From Sphingobacterium thalpophilum (GTDB taxonomy: Bacteria; Bacteroidota; Bacteroidia; Sphingobacteriales; Sphingobacteriaceae): a stretch of 64,000 bases of DNA. The translations under genes and the position numbers were made by a program. The notes beneath the pieces were generated by a model, which was not told the origin of the DNA, searched no databases, and saw only the letters and a program-made list of their open reading frames with translations. The stretch spans positions 283,636 to 347,635 of the forward strand of contig CAMBMM010000002.1 in NCBI GenBank assembly GCA_945868825.1, given 5' to 3'. How positions within the stretch are numbered: position 1 is the first letter of the stretch; each line of letters begins with the position of its first letter. Below are positions 35,492 to 44,049 of this stretch, in pieces.

Positions 35492-36717
35492 AGCGATTCT
35501 TTGACTTGATCGAGCGTTTTTACACTCAAGCTTGAAGAAATAGCCGATGCAATTGCTGAAATACTAAAAACGGTTAGGGTTACCAACACAAAATCGCTGA
35601 TTTTTAACCCAATTGGATACGATTCTAGTAGCGGATTGGGGCCATCATCCATTTTTACAAAACCTGTTTTTTGTTGAATGAGGCAAAATGCCAGGGCTAA
35701 TGCCAGCCCTATTACACAGCCGATTCCCGAAATCATCATTCCCTCTAAAAAGAAAATACGGCGAATGAGCGATTTGCCGGCACCCATACTGCTCAGAATA
35801 GCAATGTCTTTTCGTTTATCAATAACCAGCATGGTTAAAGAGCCTATGATATTGAAGATGGCAATAATGAGCACAAAAGTTAGGATGAGAAAAATGGCCC
35901 ATTTCTCTGAATTAAGAATTTTGTACAAGAGTTCATTTTGCTGAATGCGGTTTTTTACCACAAAGGTGTCTCCTAATTTTTTCGTTAACTCTTCCTGAAA
36001 ATCATCGGTATTTACGCCAGGATTTACACTAATTTCAAGGCTAGTACAAGTGCTGGGTTCGCCCAATAACTCTCTTGCCAGAGAAATGGGTACCCAAACC
36101 ATATCGTTTACTTCTTGTTGTATACGTAAAACCCCCACCGGAAAAACAGAACGTACTGCAAATTCATCGGCAGGGTTAAGGCCGTTGCTTACTCCCTTTC
36201 TTGGAGCGTAAATATCAAGCGTTTGAAATTGATCGCCTATGTTTACTGAGAGGTACGATTGAACTGAAGCGCCAATTACCGCTGTGGGATTACCGTTTTG
36301 CTCTAACACAAAATCACCGCTTAGCAATACACTATCTACTGCTTTTCCTTTCGCAAAATCTGCACTTACTCCTTTTATCTTCCCAATAAATTGGGTATTA
36401 CCATAACGTATGAGTGCTTTTTCCTGCAGCACTTCGGTATAATTAAGTACCCGTTTATCTTTGGACAGTTCTTGTATGTTTGTGCTGTTCGGGTTAAAAT
36501 GTTTTGATTGTGAGGATGTTATTTCTATATCGGGCCCTAAATTGTTGTACATAGATAAGATGATTCCCTCAAAGCCATTAAACACCGACAGAATAATGAT
36601 AAGAGCTGCACTTCCCACCAATACGCCCAACATAGAAATGGCCGAAATAATGTGAATAGCGTTTACCGATTTTTTAGAAAAAAGGTATCGCTTGGCTATA
36701 TAGTGTGCAGTATTCAA
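35488..36717 (-). CDS. ABC transporter permease, LolC/LolE-like (FtsX/MacB family)
   Basis: This 409-residue membrane protein has the lipoprotein-releasing permease layout. One N-terminal transmembrane helix (about 20-45, preceded by AKRYLFSKKSVNAIHIIS) is followed by a periplasmic domain of about 220 residues, then three helices (about 270-295, 320-345, 370-395) flanking the FtsX domain with GSLTMLVIDKRKDIAILSSMGA. LolC/E proteins pass lipoproteins to the outer-membrane carrier; no LolD ATPase gene is adjacent. Its stop overlaps the mqnD stop by 4 nt. It starts 3 nt after the MBL gene. Confidence 0.92.
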   Translation of the reverse strand: MNTAHYIAKRYLFSKKSVNAIHIISAISMLGVLVGSAALIIILSVFNGFEGIILSMYNNLGPDIEITSSQSKHFNPNSTNIQELSKDKRVLNYTEVLQEKALIRYGNTQFIGKIKGVSADFAKGKAVDSVLLSGDFVLEQNGNPTAVIGASVQSYLSVNIGDQFQTLDIYAPRKGVSNGLNPADEFAVRSVFPVGVLRIQQEVNDMVWVPISLARELLGEPSTCTSLEISVNPGVNTDDFQEELTKKLGDTFVVKNRIQQNELLYKILNSEKWAIFLILTFVLIIAIFNIIGSLTMLVIDKRKDIAILSSMGAGKSLIRRIFFLEGMMISGIGCVIGLALALAFCLIQQKTGFVKMDDGPNPLLESYPIGLKISDFVLVTLTVFSISAIASAISSSLSVKTLDQVKESL

Positions 36718-36720
36718 AGC

Positions 36721-37359
36721 TTATAGTAAAAATGGATTGTGTGCTTTTTCGAAACCTATTTGTGTGCTTGGTCCATGACCCGGATATACCACACAATCGT
36801 TAGGTAAGTTAAACAGTTTGTGTTTAATGTTATCTAGTAATTGTTGATGATTACCACCTGGCAAATCGGTGCGGCCAATACTTTGATAAAATAACACATC
36901 GCCCCCAATGAGAAAATTATCGGCTGGGCTGTGAAAACACAGGTGCCCCGGAGAATGCCCAGGTGCAAAAATCAATTCCAATTCACTTTTACCAAAGGCT
37001 ATTTTTCCGCTTTCGGATAAGAATGTTTCTGGTAGTGGCGAAAGCTCATAGCGTATGCCCATTTGGGGAGCATAGCCTGGAATGGCATGGAGCACTTCTA
37101 ATTCGAGCTTATGAAATTCGGGTAGCAATCCATAGAGGCTATGCACAAAGGCATTGCCCAACACATGGTCAATATGGCAATGTGTATTTAGTAGTTTTAC
37201 CGGGGTTAATTTCTGGCTTTCAATAAAGCGGCTAAGTCCGTTTTGCTCTTGCGACGTATAGGCTCCAGGATCTATGATGACACAGTCTTTGCTTTCATCG
37301 AACAATACGTAACCATTTTCTTGATAGGGATTAGCCGTAAAGGATTGAACAGAAATCAT
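36721..37359 (-). CDS. Metallo-beta-lactamase-fold hydrolase (glyoxalase II-like)
   Basis: This 212-residue soluble enzyme has the zinc-binding THCHIDHVLG motif (about 59-68), the later His in FAPGHSPGHLCFH (about 131-143), the bridging Asp in LIGGDVLF and the C-terminal His in VYPGHGPSTQ. This is the YcbL/GloB-like hydroxyacylglutathione-hydrolase family. Thioester hydrolysis is likely, substrate unspecified. It is divergently transcribed from the DCC gene, with a -7 box only 4 nt upstream of the ATG. Confidence 0.93.
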   Translation of the reverse strand: MISVQSFTANPYQENGYVLFDESKDCVIIDPGAYTSQEQNGLSRFIESQKLTPVKLLNTHCHIDHVLGNAFVHSLYGLLPEFHKLELEVLHAIPGYAPQMGIRYELSPLPETFLSESGKIAFGKSELELIFAPGHSPGHLCFHSPADNFLIGGDVLFYQSIGRTDLPGGNHQQLLDNIKHKLFNLPNDCVVYPGHGPSTQIGFEKAHNPFLL

Positions 37360-37363
37360 ACCC

Positions 37364-37371
37364 CAAAGGTA
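37364..37371 (-). promoter_or_regulatory. -7 box of the MBL-fold gene, near-leaderless arrangement
   Basis: Minus strand TACCTTTG, exact TAnnTTTG match, 4 nt before the ATG at 37359. Divergent promoter with the box at 37399-37406. Confidence 0.55.
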
Positions 37372-37398
37372 AACATCCGCAGCTTAAATTTAGATGGG

Positions 37399-37406
37399 TA
37401 TCTTTG
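37399..37406 (+). promoter_or_regulatory. -7 box of the DCC gene, near-leaderless arrangement
   Basis: TATCTTTG, exact match. It lies between two candidate starts (ATG at 37394 and 37412), so translation must begin at 37412, 5 nt after the box. Confidence 0.55.
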
Positions 37407-37411
37407 TATAC

Positions 37412-37765
37412 ATGAGTGAAAAACAAACAGTAGTTTTTTTTGATGACGCTTGCCCCATCTGTGTGGGTGTAAGTGGCTGGCTTAGCCGTATTGATGGCAA
37501 AAATCAGTTTAAGTTGGTGCCGTATCAAAATGCCGAAATTTTGGCACAATACCCTGAGTTGAGTGCCGAAGCTTGCGAAAAAGAACTTCATTTGGTAACC
37601 TCCCAGGGGAAAGTGCTTAGTGGTGCCGATGCTGTTTTAGAAATTTGGAAACAAACGGGGCATTGGTCTTCTTTTTTGGCAAAACTGTTTTTGTTAGCTC
37701 CTTTTATTTGGTTAGCCCGACCATTGTATAGTTTTATTGCCCGAAATCGCAGGTTTTTTAGCTAA
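37412..37765 (+). CDS. DCC1-like thiol-disulfide oxidoreductase family protein
   Basis: This 117-residue protein has the thioredoxin-like DCC motif: VVFFDDACPICVG (Asp-x-Cys-x-x-Cys, about 8-20), followed by FKLVPYQNA and SGADAVLEIWKQTG, then a C-terminal hydrophobic stretch (about 85-108) ending in a basic tail. DUF393/DCC proteins are predicted thiol-disulfide oxidoreductases, with substrates unknown. The upstream -7 box fixes the start at 37412. The stop overlaps the DinB gene stop by 8 nt (convergent). Confidence 0.88.
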   Translation: MSEKQTVVFFDDACPICVGVSGWLSRIDGKNQFKLVPYQNAEILAQYPELSAEACEKELHLVTSQGKVLSGADAVLEIWKQTGHWSSFLAKLFLLAPFIWLARPLYSFIARNRRFFS

Positions 37766-38270
37766 GTAAATAACGCTCTTGCAGTATTCTTTGGTGGTGA
37801 TTGATATGCCCAATAAGGATGAATAGTAAGGCCTTTACCGATACAAAATTCTGATTTGCTTGGCCACTTCTGCTCCATTCCTGCTCTGTAAATTGACTAA
37901 ATAAATATAGGTTACTCGTTCTAATGGCTACAAACTCTTCGGCTAGGCTTTCTAAACTTCTACCCGAATAGTTCGAGTGTTTTACATAATCGTTTTCTTC
38001 AAAGCCGGCTAGATTTTGTTGGTCGTTTCTGGCAAAACGCAAGGCTCGGTAAGCTAGAATCCGTTCCGTGTCTAGTAAGTGCCCAATTACTTCTTTTACC
38101 GTCCATTTTTCGGATGCATAGGCGTAGTTTTCTTTCTCTTTTGGAATTTCAGAAATAAAGGCCGAAAGTGTAATTTTTTGTTGCCCGAATTCCGCCCATA
38201 CATCTGCCGAAACGGTAGCAATATAGGGTTTACAATAGGCTGGGTATTCGCTAGGCTGTGGTGGGTTCAT
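37758..38270 (-). CDS. DinB family protein (putative metal-dependent four-helix-bundle enzyme)
   Basis: This is a 170-residue four-helix bundle. The metal His residues are expected in WTVKEVIGHLLDTERILAYRALRFARND (His near 66 in GHLLDTE) and in the C-terminal IGHINHHQRILQERYL (the H-x3-H pair). Homologues act as thiol-dependent transferases or have no known activity. Start at 38270 or 38279 is uncertain, and either overlaps the end of the histidine kinase gene by about 20-29 nt, implying coupling in a FAD protein-kinase-DinB run. Confidence 0.85.
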   Translation of the reverse strand: MNPPQPSEYPAYCKPYIATVSADVWAEFGQQKITLSAFISEIPKEKENYAYASEKWTVKEVIGHLLDTERILAYRALRFARNDQQNLAGFEENDYVKHSNYSGRSLESLAEEFVAIRTSNLYLFSQFTEQEWSRSGQANQNFVSVKALLFILIGHINHHQRILQERYLLS

Positions 38271-39498
38271 AGTTGGCATTGCTTTTTAAAATGATGCGAA
38301 AAGTGGTTCCTCTTTCAATTTCAGAATCTTTCACAAAAATTTGTCCGCTATGGTAATTTTGTATAATTCGTCGAGTTAAGGATAAACCCAATCCCCAGCC
38401 ACGTTTTCGGGTGGTATAGCCGGGTTGAAAAATGGTTTCAAATTTGTTTTTCGGAATACCCTTTCCGCTATCGCTAATGTCTATAATTACTTGTTCTTTT
38501 ACCAAATTATCGAGAATATGTACATCAATGCTCCCGGCGCCATCGAGTGCGTTTACTGCATTTTTTAATAAATTTTCGAGTACCCAATCAAATAGTGGAA
38601 TATTTAGTAAAGCCTGGGCTTGTTTATCTCCGTGTACTTGAAAGCTAATTTTATCACTACTTCTAAATTTAAAATAGTTCACAAAATCAGACACAACTGC
38701 GTATACTACCCGATTTTCTAGTACTGGTTTTGAGCCTATTTTAGAAAAGCGATCAGCTACAATTTCTAGCCTTTTCATATCGTTCTCCATCTCTAATAAC
38801 AAATGCTCATCATCTGCAGGGAATTTAGCTTTTAGTAATTCTACCCAAGCCATCAAGGAAGAAATTGGGGTACCTAATTGGTGTGCGGTTTCTTTGGCCA
38901 TACCCACCCATACCAAATTTTGCTCCGATTTGCGGGTAGAGTTAAAAACAAAATAAGCGATGAGTAAAAACAGGGCAATAAGCGCAAGTTGAATATAGGG
39001 AAATATGCGCAATCGGGTAATTAAAACCGAATCTTTGTAGTACACCAATTGCTCGTCGTTTACACCAAACGATGTTACCCGTATATGGATGGGTTCGTGC
39101 TGAGCTTTCATTTGCTCAAGCTCATTCTTAAAGTATTCGGGGTCGTATTTTTTTTGTTTTAGTTTATCTACGTTACGTTCTTGCGCCTCTAGTTTCATAT
39201 TCGTTTTGGTGCTATCTAAACCTTTCCAAAATATAATTTTACCACTACTATTGGTTACAATGGCCGGTACTTCTAGACTGTCTCTAATAGAATAAATGAA
39301 CGTAATAAATTCATCGTTTACATCTACAACTTCTAAAATTTTCTTGTTACTTAATGCCCAAACTTCTGCCCGGGTGCGTTCGGCTACCGAAATGTTTTTT
39401 ACTAGATAATTGGTATACCATAAAGAGGCTCCTGCAATAAGTACTGCAAAGGCTAGTAGCATAAATTTCCAAAATCGTTTTTGAGCGTATGGATTCAT
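38251..39498 (-). CDS. Membrane sensor histidine kinase
   Basis: This 415-residue protein has an N-terminal transmembrane helix (about 11-32), a periplasmic sensor region of about 130 residues and a second helix (about 173-192). The H-box GMAKETAHQLGTPISSLMAW follows (phospho-His near 209). The N-box is LLKNAVNAL (about 288-296), the G1-box is DISDSGKGIP and the G2-box is KRGWGLGLSLTRRI. It lacks HAMP and PAS domains. The cognate response regulator is not adjacent. It follows the FAD-like gene by 8 nt. Pairing with the PorX-like regulator at 14.5 kb is possible but not supported by linkage. Confidence 0.92.
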   Translation of the reverse strand: MNPYAQKRFWKFMLLAFAVLIAGASLWYTNYLVKNISVAERTRAEVWALSNKKILEVVDVNDEFITFIYSIRDSLEVPAIVTNSSGKIIFWKGLDSTKTNMKLEAQERNVDKLKQKKYDPEYFKNELEQMKAQHEPIHIRVTSFGVNDEQLVYYKDSVLITRLRIFPYIQLALIALFLLIAYFVFNSTRKSEQNLVWVGMAKETAHQLGTPISSLMAWVELLKAKFPADDEHLLLEMENDMKRLEIVADRFSKIGSKPVLENRVVYAVVSDFVNYFKFRSSDKISFQVHGDKQAQALLNIPLFDWVLENLLKNAVNALDGAGSIDVHILDNLVKEQVIIDISDSGKGIPKNKFETIFQPGYTTRKRGWGLGLSLTRRIIQNYHSGQIFVKDSEIERGTTFRIILKSNANYEPTTA

Positions 39499-39506
39499 TG
39501 CGGGTA

Positions 39507-40709
39507 CTAGTTAATAAGTTCTCCTTGGAGGTCTACTTGGATGGCAAAGGGTTGCAAATAGGCTTCGAGCAATACCGAGAATTCGTTCCTACTAATTTTC
39601 CGACTTTCATTAAAGCTCCCAGAAAGTCCAAGCGTGCTATTCCAGCCACGTTCAATTTCTAATTTTAATTCCTTACCCCGTGTGGCGGTATAGGTAATTA
39701 AACTAATGGCATCTCCAACGCTTAATACTGTTGTGTCTGCATGATCTGCAAACCAAATTTGGCTGCGACTGTATAGCTTTTTCATCAAAATTTTAATCTC
39801 GTCGGCATGTACGTTTTCATTACCCATCCATAGCAGAACTCCTTGCTTTTGCTGTATATCATTGTTTAGTAATCCGGTTAGGGCTACATGTGTTAGCGCC
39901 ACAAAATTACTATCGCTTTGCTGCATGTCATCAAAAGGAAGCAACGTGGCTTTGTAAGTAAGTAATTCACCCTGAATTAGACGCACGTTTAGTTGTTCTG
40001 TAGTTGTTTTAAAAAAGGCACAAAATGCCGCAGTGGCCCCTGCCGCTTGGCCGGTATTAAGTTGCGCAAAAACAGATTCTGCACTTGGAATACAAATAAT
40101 ATTTGCTTGTTTTTCGACTACCAATGCCTGTAAGGGGAGTATGCTATTGGGACCTAGAATGGCAACACTTGTTCTGGTAAGCGGGTTGTTTACATCTAAA
40201 GCTGTGGTGTAACCGACAGGTGGCTTAAGCCCAAATTGTTTTAGTACGGCATGGTTTGTATCCCCATCAACAAGTAGTAAAGTTTTAATTTTTTGCCCGC
40301 TCTTCAAGTGCAACTCCCACCCTTTTCCCGATTCTTTTACCTCTTCTATATCACTAAAACTTACGAGTTTCAAGTTTTTTACGGTATCGGCCAAGGCTTT
40401 AATATATTGTAACAGAGAGTCGGCTTTCAGTTCTTGGTGTTTTTCTAGCTGTGTGTATTTTTTTAGCAATTCTGTACCCAAACCAGAGGCTATGCTTGCG
40501 TTCTCCCAATCGGCAAGTAATGCTTGATCTATCCAAGAATCACTATCACTAATTAAAAGGGTTTGTACACCCGAACGGGCAGATTGTATGCTAGCCGCTA
40601 AGGCAGCTACATTGTTGCCATACACGCATACATCAGTGCGTAGCTTTTGAGCAAAACTAACATGTGCCCCAAGGCAAAATAATATGAAGAAGCAATAGAA
40701 TTTTTTCAT
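39507..40709 (-). CDS. Exported FAD-dependent oxidoreductase-like protein, degenerate
   Basis: This is a 400-residue protein with a signal peptide (about 1-20, ending SFAQ). After it comes a Rossmann-type start, VCVYGNNVAALAASIQSARSG (outline, 27-47), where the usual G-x-G-x-x-G is reduced to G-N-N-V-A-A. Later stretches such as LKTLLLVDGDTNHAVLKQFG resemble FAD-dependent oxidoreductases of the PF12831 kind. The sequence ends near 400 residues, shorter than typical 500-600. FAD binding is uncertain; this may be a non-catalytic relative. It is first in a run with the histidine kinase, possibly as a ligand-binding partner, by inference. Confidence 0.7.
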   Translation of the reverse strand: MKKFYCFFILFCLGAHVSFAQKLRTDVCVYGNNVAALAASIQSARSGVQTLLISDSDSWIDQALLADWENASIASGLGTELLKKYTQLEKHQELKADSLLQYIKALADTVKNLKLVSFSDIEEVKESGKGWELHLKSGQKIKTLLLVDGDTNHAVLKQFGLKPPVGYTTALDVNNPLTRTSVAILGPNSILPLQALVVEKQANIICIPSAESVFAQLNTGQAAGATAAFCAFFKTTTEQLNVRLIQGELLTYKATLLPFDDMQQSDSNFVALTHVALTGLLNNDIQQKQGVLLWMGNENVHADEIKILMKKLYSRSQIWFADHADTTVLSVGDAISLITYTATRGKELKLEIERGWNSTLGLSGSFNESRKISRNEFSVLLEAYLQPFAIQVDLQGELIN

Positions 40710-40803
40710 AAATTGAATTGTACGTGGTGAATTTAAGCTTTCTTTACCTAAATTTAATCACCAAAGCAATTTTTGACTAGCCGTATACACTTTACACATT
40801 AGA

Positions 40804-42192
40804 ATGAAAACACCCATTTCTCAACTTTTTGCCGCTCAAAAAGCGAATCAAAGCACGCTAAAAACAAGCAGTGTTGCCCAAAGAAAGCAAACGTTAAAAA
40901 AACTGAAGGCACTTATTCAACAAAACGAATCGACCATATTTGAGGCCCTAAAACAAGATTTAGGGAAACCCCTCTTTGAGGCTGCGGTTACCGAGGTGTA
41001 TTTTGTGTATGCTGAAATCGACTTTGCCCTTAAGCATTTGTCTAGTTGGATGAAACCCCAGCGGGTGGCCCCCACCTTAACCAGTTTGTTTACTAAAAAC
41101 AGAATTTTATATGAGCCCAAGGGTCTTTCCTTAATTATTTCCCCTTGGAATTACCCTTTTCAGTTAGCCATTTCACCATTAGTATCTGCCATTTCGGCGG
41201 GCAATGCGGTGGTAATAAAACCATCAGAATTAAGTCCAGCCACGAGTGCCTTATTATATACCCTTATCTCCGATAATTTTGCTGCAGAAGAAATCGCTTG
41301 TATAGAAGGCGACGCAGAAGTAGCAAAAGAACTTTTGTCATTACCTTTTGATCATATTTTCTTTACCGGAAGTACCGCTATTGGCAAAGTGGTTATGAAA
41401 GCCGCCGCCGATCATTTAGCCTCGGTAACCTTAGAATTGGGCGGGAAATCACCAGTTGTGATTACCGAAAGTGCGGCCTTGGAAAAAGCTGCAGAAAAAA
41501 TTGTGTGGGGTAAATTTTTAAATGTAGGTCAAACCTGTATAGCCCCCGATTATGTAATGCTGCCCGAGCATTTACTCGAAAAATTTGTGGAATTAGCTTC
41601 TGCAAATATTGATCGTTTTTTTAACATCAATGGCAAGCCCAATGCCGAGGCCTACGGAAGTATTATTAATAGCCGTCATTTTGATCGTCAGAAAAAATTA
41701 TTTGATGATGCGATTGCCAAAGGAGCAAAGCTGCGTATTGGTGGGCAGTTTGATGCCAATGCATTACGCATTAGCCCTACGGTTCTCAGCAATGTTTCGC
41801 CCGATGCAGGTTTAATGCAAGAAGAAATTTTTGGTCCACTGCTTCCTCTTATTACCTATAAAAGTTTAGATGAAGCTATTTCCCGCATAAATGCGCAAGG
41901 CAAACCACTTGCTTTGTATGTGTTCGGAAATTCGGATATTGCAAAACAGGTTATTTCCCAAACCTCTGCCGGAGGCACACTGGTAAACGATGTGTTGGTG
42001 CATATTAGCAATCCCAATCTACCTTTTGGTGGGGTGCAGTCGAGTGGTACGGGTAGCTGCCATGGATTTTATGGCTTTAAGGCCTTTTCTCATGAACGTT
42101 CGGTGATGTACCAAAGTGCGGTAGATTTTAATTGGATGGTATACCCACCCTATAAGGTTGGATTGCTTCCTTGGTTAAAAAAAATGTTTTAA
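40804..42192 (+). CDS. Aldehyde dehydrogenase (NAD(P)+-dependent, class 3-like)
   Basis: This 462-residue enzyme belongs to the ALDH3-type group by length and sequence. It has PWNYPFQLAISPLVSAISAGNAVVIKPSE (outline, about 115-143), FTGSTAIGKVVMKAAA (NAD-binding Gly), catalytic Glu in VTLELGGKSPV (about 208-218), catalytic Cys in NVGQTCIAPDYV (about 240-251) and EEIFGPLLPL. It oxidises medium-to-long aliphatic or aromatic aldehydes in related proteins. The C-terminus (about 445-462) is hydrophobic then basic, which could give membrane association. Closed by a strong terminator. Confidence 0.95.
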   Translation: MKTPISQLFAAQKANQSTLKTSSVAQRKQTLKKLKALIQQNESTIFEALKQDLGKPLFEAAVTEVYFVYAEIDFALKHLSSWMKPQRVAPTLTSLFTKNRILYEPKGLSLIISPWNYPFQLAISPLVSAISAGNAVVIKPSELSPATSALLYTLISDNFAAEEIACIEGDAEVAKELLSLPFDHIFFTGSTAIGKVVMKAAADHLASVTLELGGKSPVVITESAALEKAAEKIVWGKFLNVGQTCIAPDYVMLPEHLLEKFVELASANIDRFFNINGKPNAEAYGSIINSRHFDRQKKLFDDAIAKGAKLRIGGQFDANALRISPTVLSNVSPDAGLMQEEIFGPLLPLITYKSLDEAISRINAQGKPLALYVFGNSDIAKQVISQTSAGGTLVNDVLVHISNPNLPFGGVQSSGTGSCHGFYGFKAFSHERSVMYQSAVDFNWMVYPPYKVGLLPWLKKMF

Positions 42193-42226
42193 AAAAAGGA
42201 GTAGCTAAATCGGCTACTCCTTTTTT
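42191..42226. terminator. Bidirectional terminator
   Basis: GGAGTAGC / GCTACTCC stem flanked by A- and T-tracts, between the converging ALDH and outer-membrane protein genes. Confidence 0.92.
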
Positions 42227-42229
42227 GTG

Positions 42230-43033
42230 CTACCATAAATTAAATAGGTTGTATTCTAACCGAAGCAAAAGTAAATTCTTCTGATTCCTCGTCATGCTAC
42301 TCCACAATTGAACGCGTTGAGAAACATCGATTCTAAAATTACTATTGATAATAAATTGCAGGGCTGGAGCAGCATCTAATACATGTTCTTTTTTACCCAG
42401 GTTACTCTTGCCCAAAAATTCTAGATACACATTCACATTTGTTTGTTTATAACTTCGATAGCTTTTGGGATAAACCAATAAGCCACTTGAAAGGGTATAA
42501 CCTAAGCTCTCCGATCCAAAATCTGCAGGAAGTAAATTCCCTCTTTTGTTATTTAGCGCTTTGGTATAACTTACTGATCCGGAAAGGGCTAGTTTGTGTA
42601 ACAATTGGGTAAATACAATGCCCCCCTGCCAACCCGTATTATCTCCATCCAAACTAATTTCGCGGGCACTAATAACCCCATTTACAGCAGCATAGCCGCC
42701 ATAAACGGCACCTCTAAAATGGCTATGCATGCTATCTATACTTAAAAAACGATACTTGGCATAAAATGCTCCTCCAGTTGTTTTAAAACTATTTTGTTGA
42801 ACATTATTTATAAATAAGCTCTGATGTATCATCAGATTTTTCGTTAGCCCTAACATAGCTTCGGGAATAATTTTGGCCATATATCCGTTTCTAAACACTG
42901 CTTCTTGCGTTAGCCGAATACCCAGAGCATTTTTAGGCATGTTGCTGGCTGGCTCTGTAGCTACATACAATTCTTGCGTGTAGGCGCTGGCACTGCTCAT
43001 TAGCAGCACCAAGGCAATAGCTAATCGCTTCAT
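42230..43033 (-). CDS. Predicted outer-membrane beta-barrel protein, metal-cluster member
   Basis: This 267-residue protein has a signal peptide (about 1-19, ending AYTQ) and alternating hydrophobic/aromatic strands throughout (e.g. GAFYAKYRFLSID, GGIVFTQLLHKLALSGSVSYTKAL, LLLLRLEYNLFNLW). It ends in an aromatic residue, as expected for BAM-assembled barrels. No named family is certain. It begins 1 nt after the exported HMA-domain gene, so the two must be co-expressed. Confidence 0.8.
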   Translation of the reverse strand: MKRLAIALVLLMSSASAYTQELYVATEPASNMPKNALGIRLTQEAVFRNGYMAKIIPEAMLGLTKNLMIHQSLFINNVQQNSFKTTGGAFYAKYRFLSIDSMHSHFRGAVYGGYAAVNGVISAREISLDGDNTGWQGGIVFTQLLHKLALSGSVSYTKALNNKRGNLLPADFGSESLGYTLSSGLLVYPKSYRSYKQTNVNVYLEFLGKSNLGKKEHVLDAAPALQFIINSNFRIDVSQRVQLWSSMTRNQKNLLLLRLEYNLFNLW

Positions 43034-43034
43034 A

Positions 43035-43556
43035 TTATAGGCCTATGTGGTAATTTCTGGTGTTACCCATTTTTCCGGTTCGGTAGCTTTCTCCACTCTT
43101 ACTAGCCAATTGTTTATAGGTACCCGCAGAAACAAAATCTTTATCTAATAGCGTAATTTTGGTTGCGCCATTTAGTGTTTTAGCGCCCACGTTTAAAAAG
43201 CTAAACTGTGCACCCCCATAAGTAAAAGAGATTCCATTGGCTATTTTTAAATCGGAAAAAGTATAAGTAAGCACCAATTTACTTATAGAAAATCCGGCGC
43301 CTTTAACTTTTTTAGCTAGCAAATCTGGATTTACTGTTTTATCTTTTTTAAACGTAATTACAAAGTTTGTGTTGTTTAAATCGGGTTGAATATCGGCCAC
43401 AAAATCTAGTGTTTTTACCGCTTTTTGGGTGGCTAACTGGCACATGGAACAGGTTAGTCCGCTTACTTGCATATCAGCTTTGCTTACTTGCGCATGGGTA
43501 TATAGGCTATTGAGTAGGAGGGCTATGAGTAGCCCTAAGTATGTTCTTTTTTTCAT
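43035..43556 (-). CDS. Exported heavy-metal-associated (HMA) domain protein
   Basis: This 173-residue protein has a signal peptide (MKKRTYLGLLIALLLNSLY..., about 1-22) and an HMA-like domain (about 25-92) with the Cys pair in VSGLTCSMCQLATQKAV (C-x-x-C; the usual M-x-C-x-x-C is T-C-S-M-C here). A C-terminal beta region follows (about 95-173, ITLLDKDFVSAGTYKQLASK). HMA proteins bind Cu(I) or similar ions, but most are cytosolic; this one is exported. Start at 43556 rather than 43592 keeps the signal peptide at the N-terminus. It lies between the Cys-rich protein and the outer-membrane protein genes. Confidence 0.88.
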   Translation of the reverse strand: MKKRTYLGLLIALLLNSLYTHAQVSKADMQVSGLTCSMCQLATQKAVKTLDFVADIQPDLNNTNFVITFKKDKTVNPDLLAKKVKGAGFSISKLVLTYTFSDLKIANGISFTYGGAQFSFLNVGAKTLNGATKITLLDKDFVSAGTYKQLASKSGESYRTGKMGNTRNYHIGL

Positions 43557-43627
43557 GATTTTTGATAAATAGTGAAGATGAATGTTGTGCATAGCCGAGC
43601 TACGCTTTTCATAAATTCAACCAGTTA

Positions 43628-44011
43628 TCAAATTCGAAAAACGCCATACAATACTCCTTTGGAAATGTTATTTGGAGGTGGTTTTTGCAGTTTAAAGGCG
43701 TACTTATCTGTATTTACCACTTTCGTGTAGCCTGTATTTACATCCTGATTAGTTGATAAAAAGACAATGAATGCAGGCACATACATGCTTGAATTACCGA
43801 GGTGATGATCTTTTACTTTATAGTTGACCACCCTGTTTTTGCAGCATTTGGCGGTTTTTTCAACTTTTTCTGAACAACAGGCACGTATTTCTTGGCTTTG
43901 GAGTTGCACCTGGGCTAACTTGGTGCCACAGTAATGGAAGTTTAAAGATAGACCCACTATGCTTAGCACATAGAAGCCTACAAAAACCAAACTGAATGCT
44001 CTTTTTTCCAT
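43628..44011 (-). CDS. Exported Cys-rich small protein, possibly metal-binding
   Basis: This 127-residue protein has an N-terminal hydrophobic helix (about 7-24). The conserved NFHYCGTKLAQVQL follows (about 25-38), then two Cys pairs, RACCSEK and AKCCKNR, and HH in VKDHHLG. A second hydrophobic stretch (MYVPAFIVFLS) and a KPPPN tail end the protein. This HYCG...CC...CC pattern is common in Bacteroidota exported proteins next to TonB receptors or HMA proteins, but its function is not established. It leads a minus-strand run with the HMA and outer-membrane genes, and its -7 box lies 4 nt upstream. Confidence 0.75.
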   Translation of the reverse strand: MEKRAFSLVFVGFYVLSIVGLSLNFHYCGTKLAQVQLQSQEIRACCSEKVEKTAKCCKNRVVNYKVKDHHLGNSSMYVPAFIVFLSTNQDVNTGYTKVVNTDKYAFKLQKPPPNNISKGVLYGVFRI

Positions 44012-44015
44012 TGCT

Positions 44016-44023
44016 CAAATATA
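44016..44023 (-). promoter_or_regulatory. -7 box of the Cys-rich/HMA/OMP cluster, near-leaderless
   Basis: Minus strand TATATTTG, exact match, 4 nt before the ATG at 44011. Confidence 0.55.
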
Positions 44024-44049
44024 CGAGACATCGGAACTTTTTCAAAGAA

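Noticed and set aside
38251..39498. The histidine kinase as the PorY partner of the PorX-like regulator.
   Set aside because: The genes are about 22 kb apart, and the sensor region offers no specific match I can confirm; pairing stays unproven.
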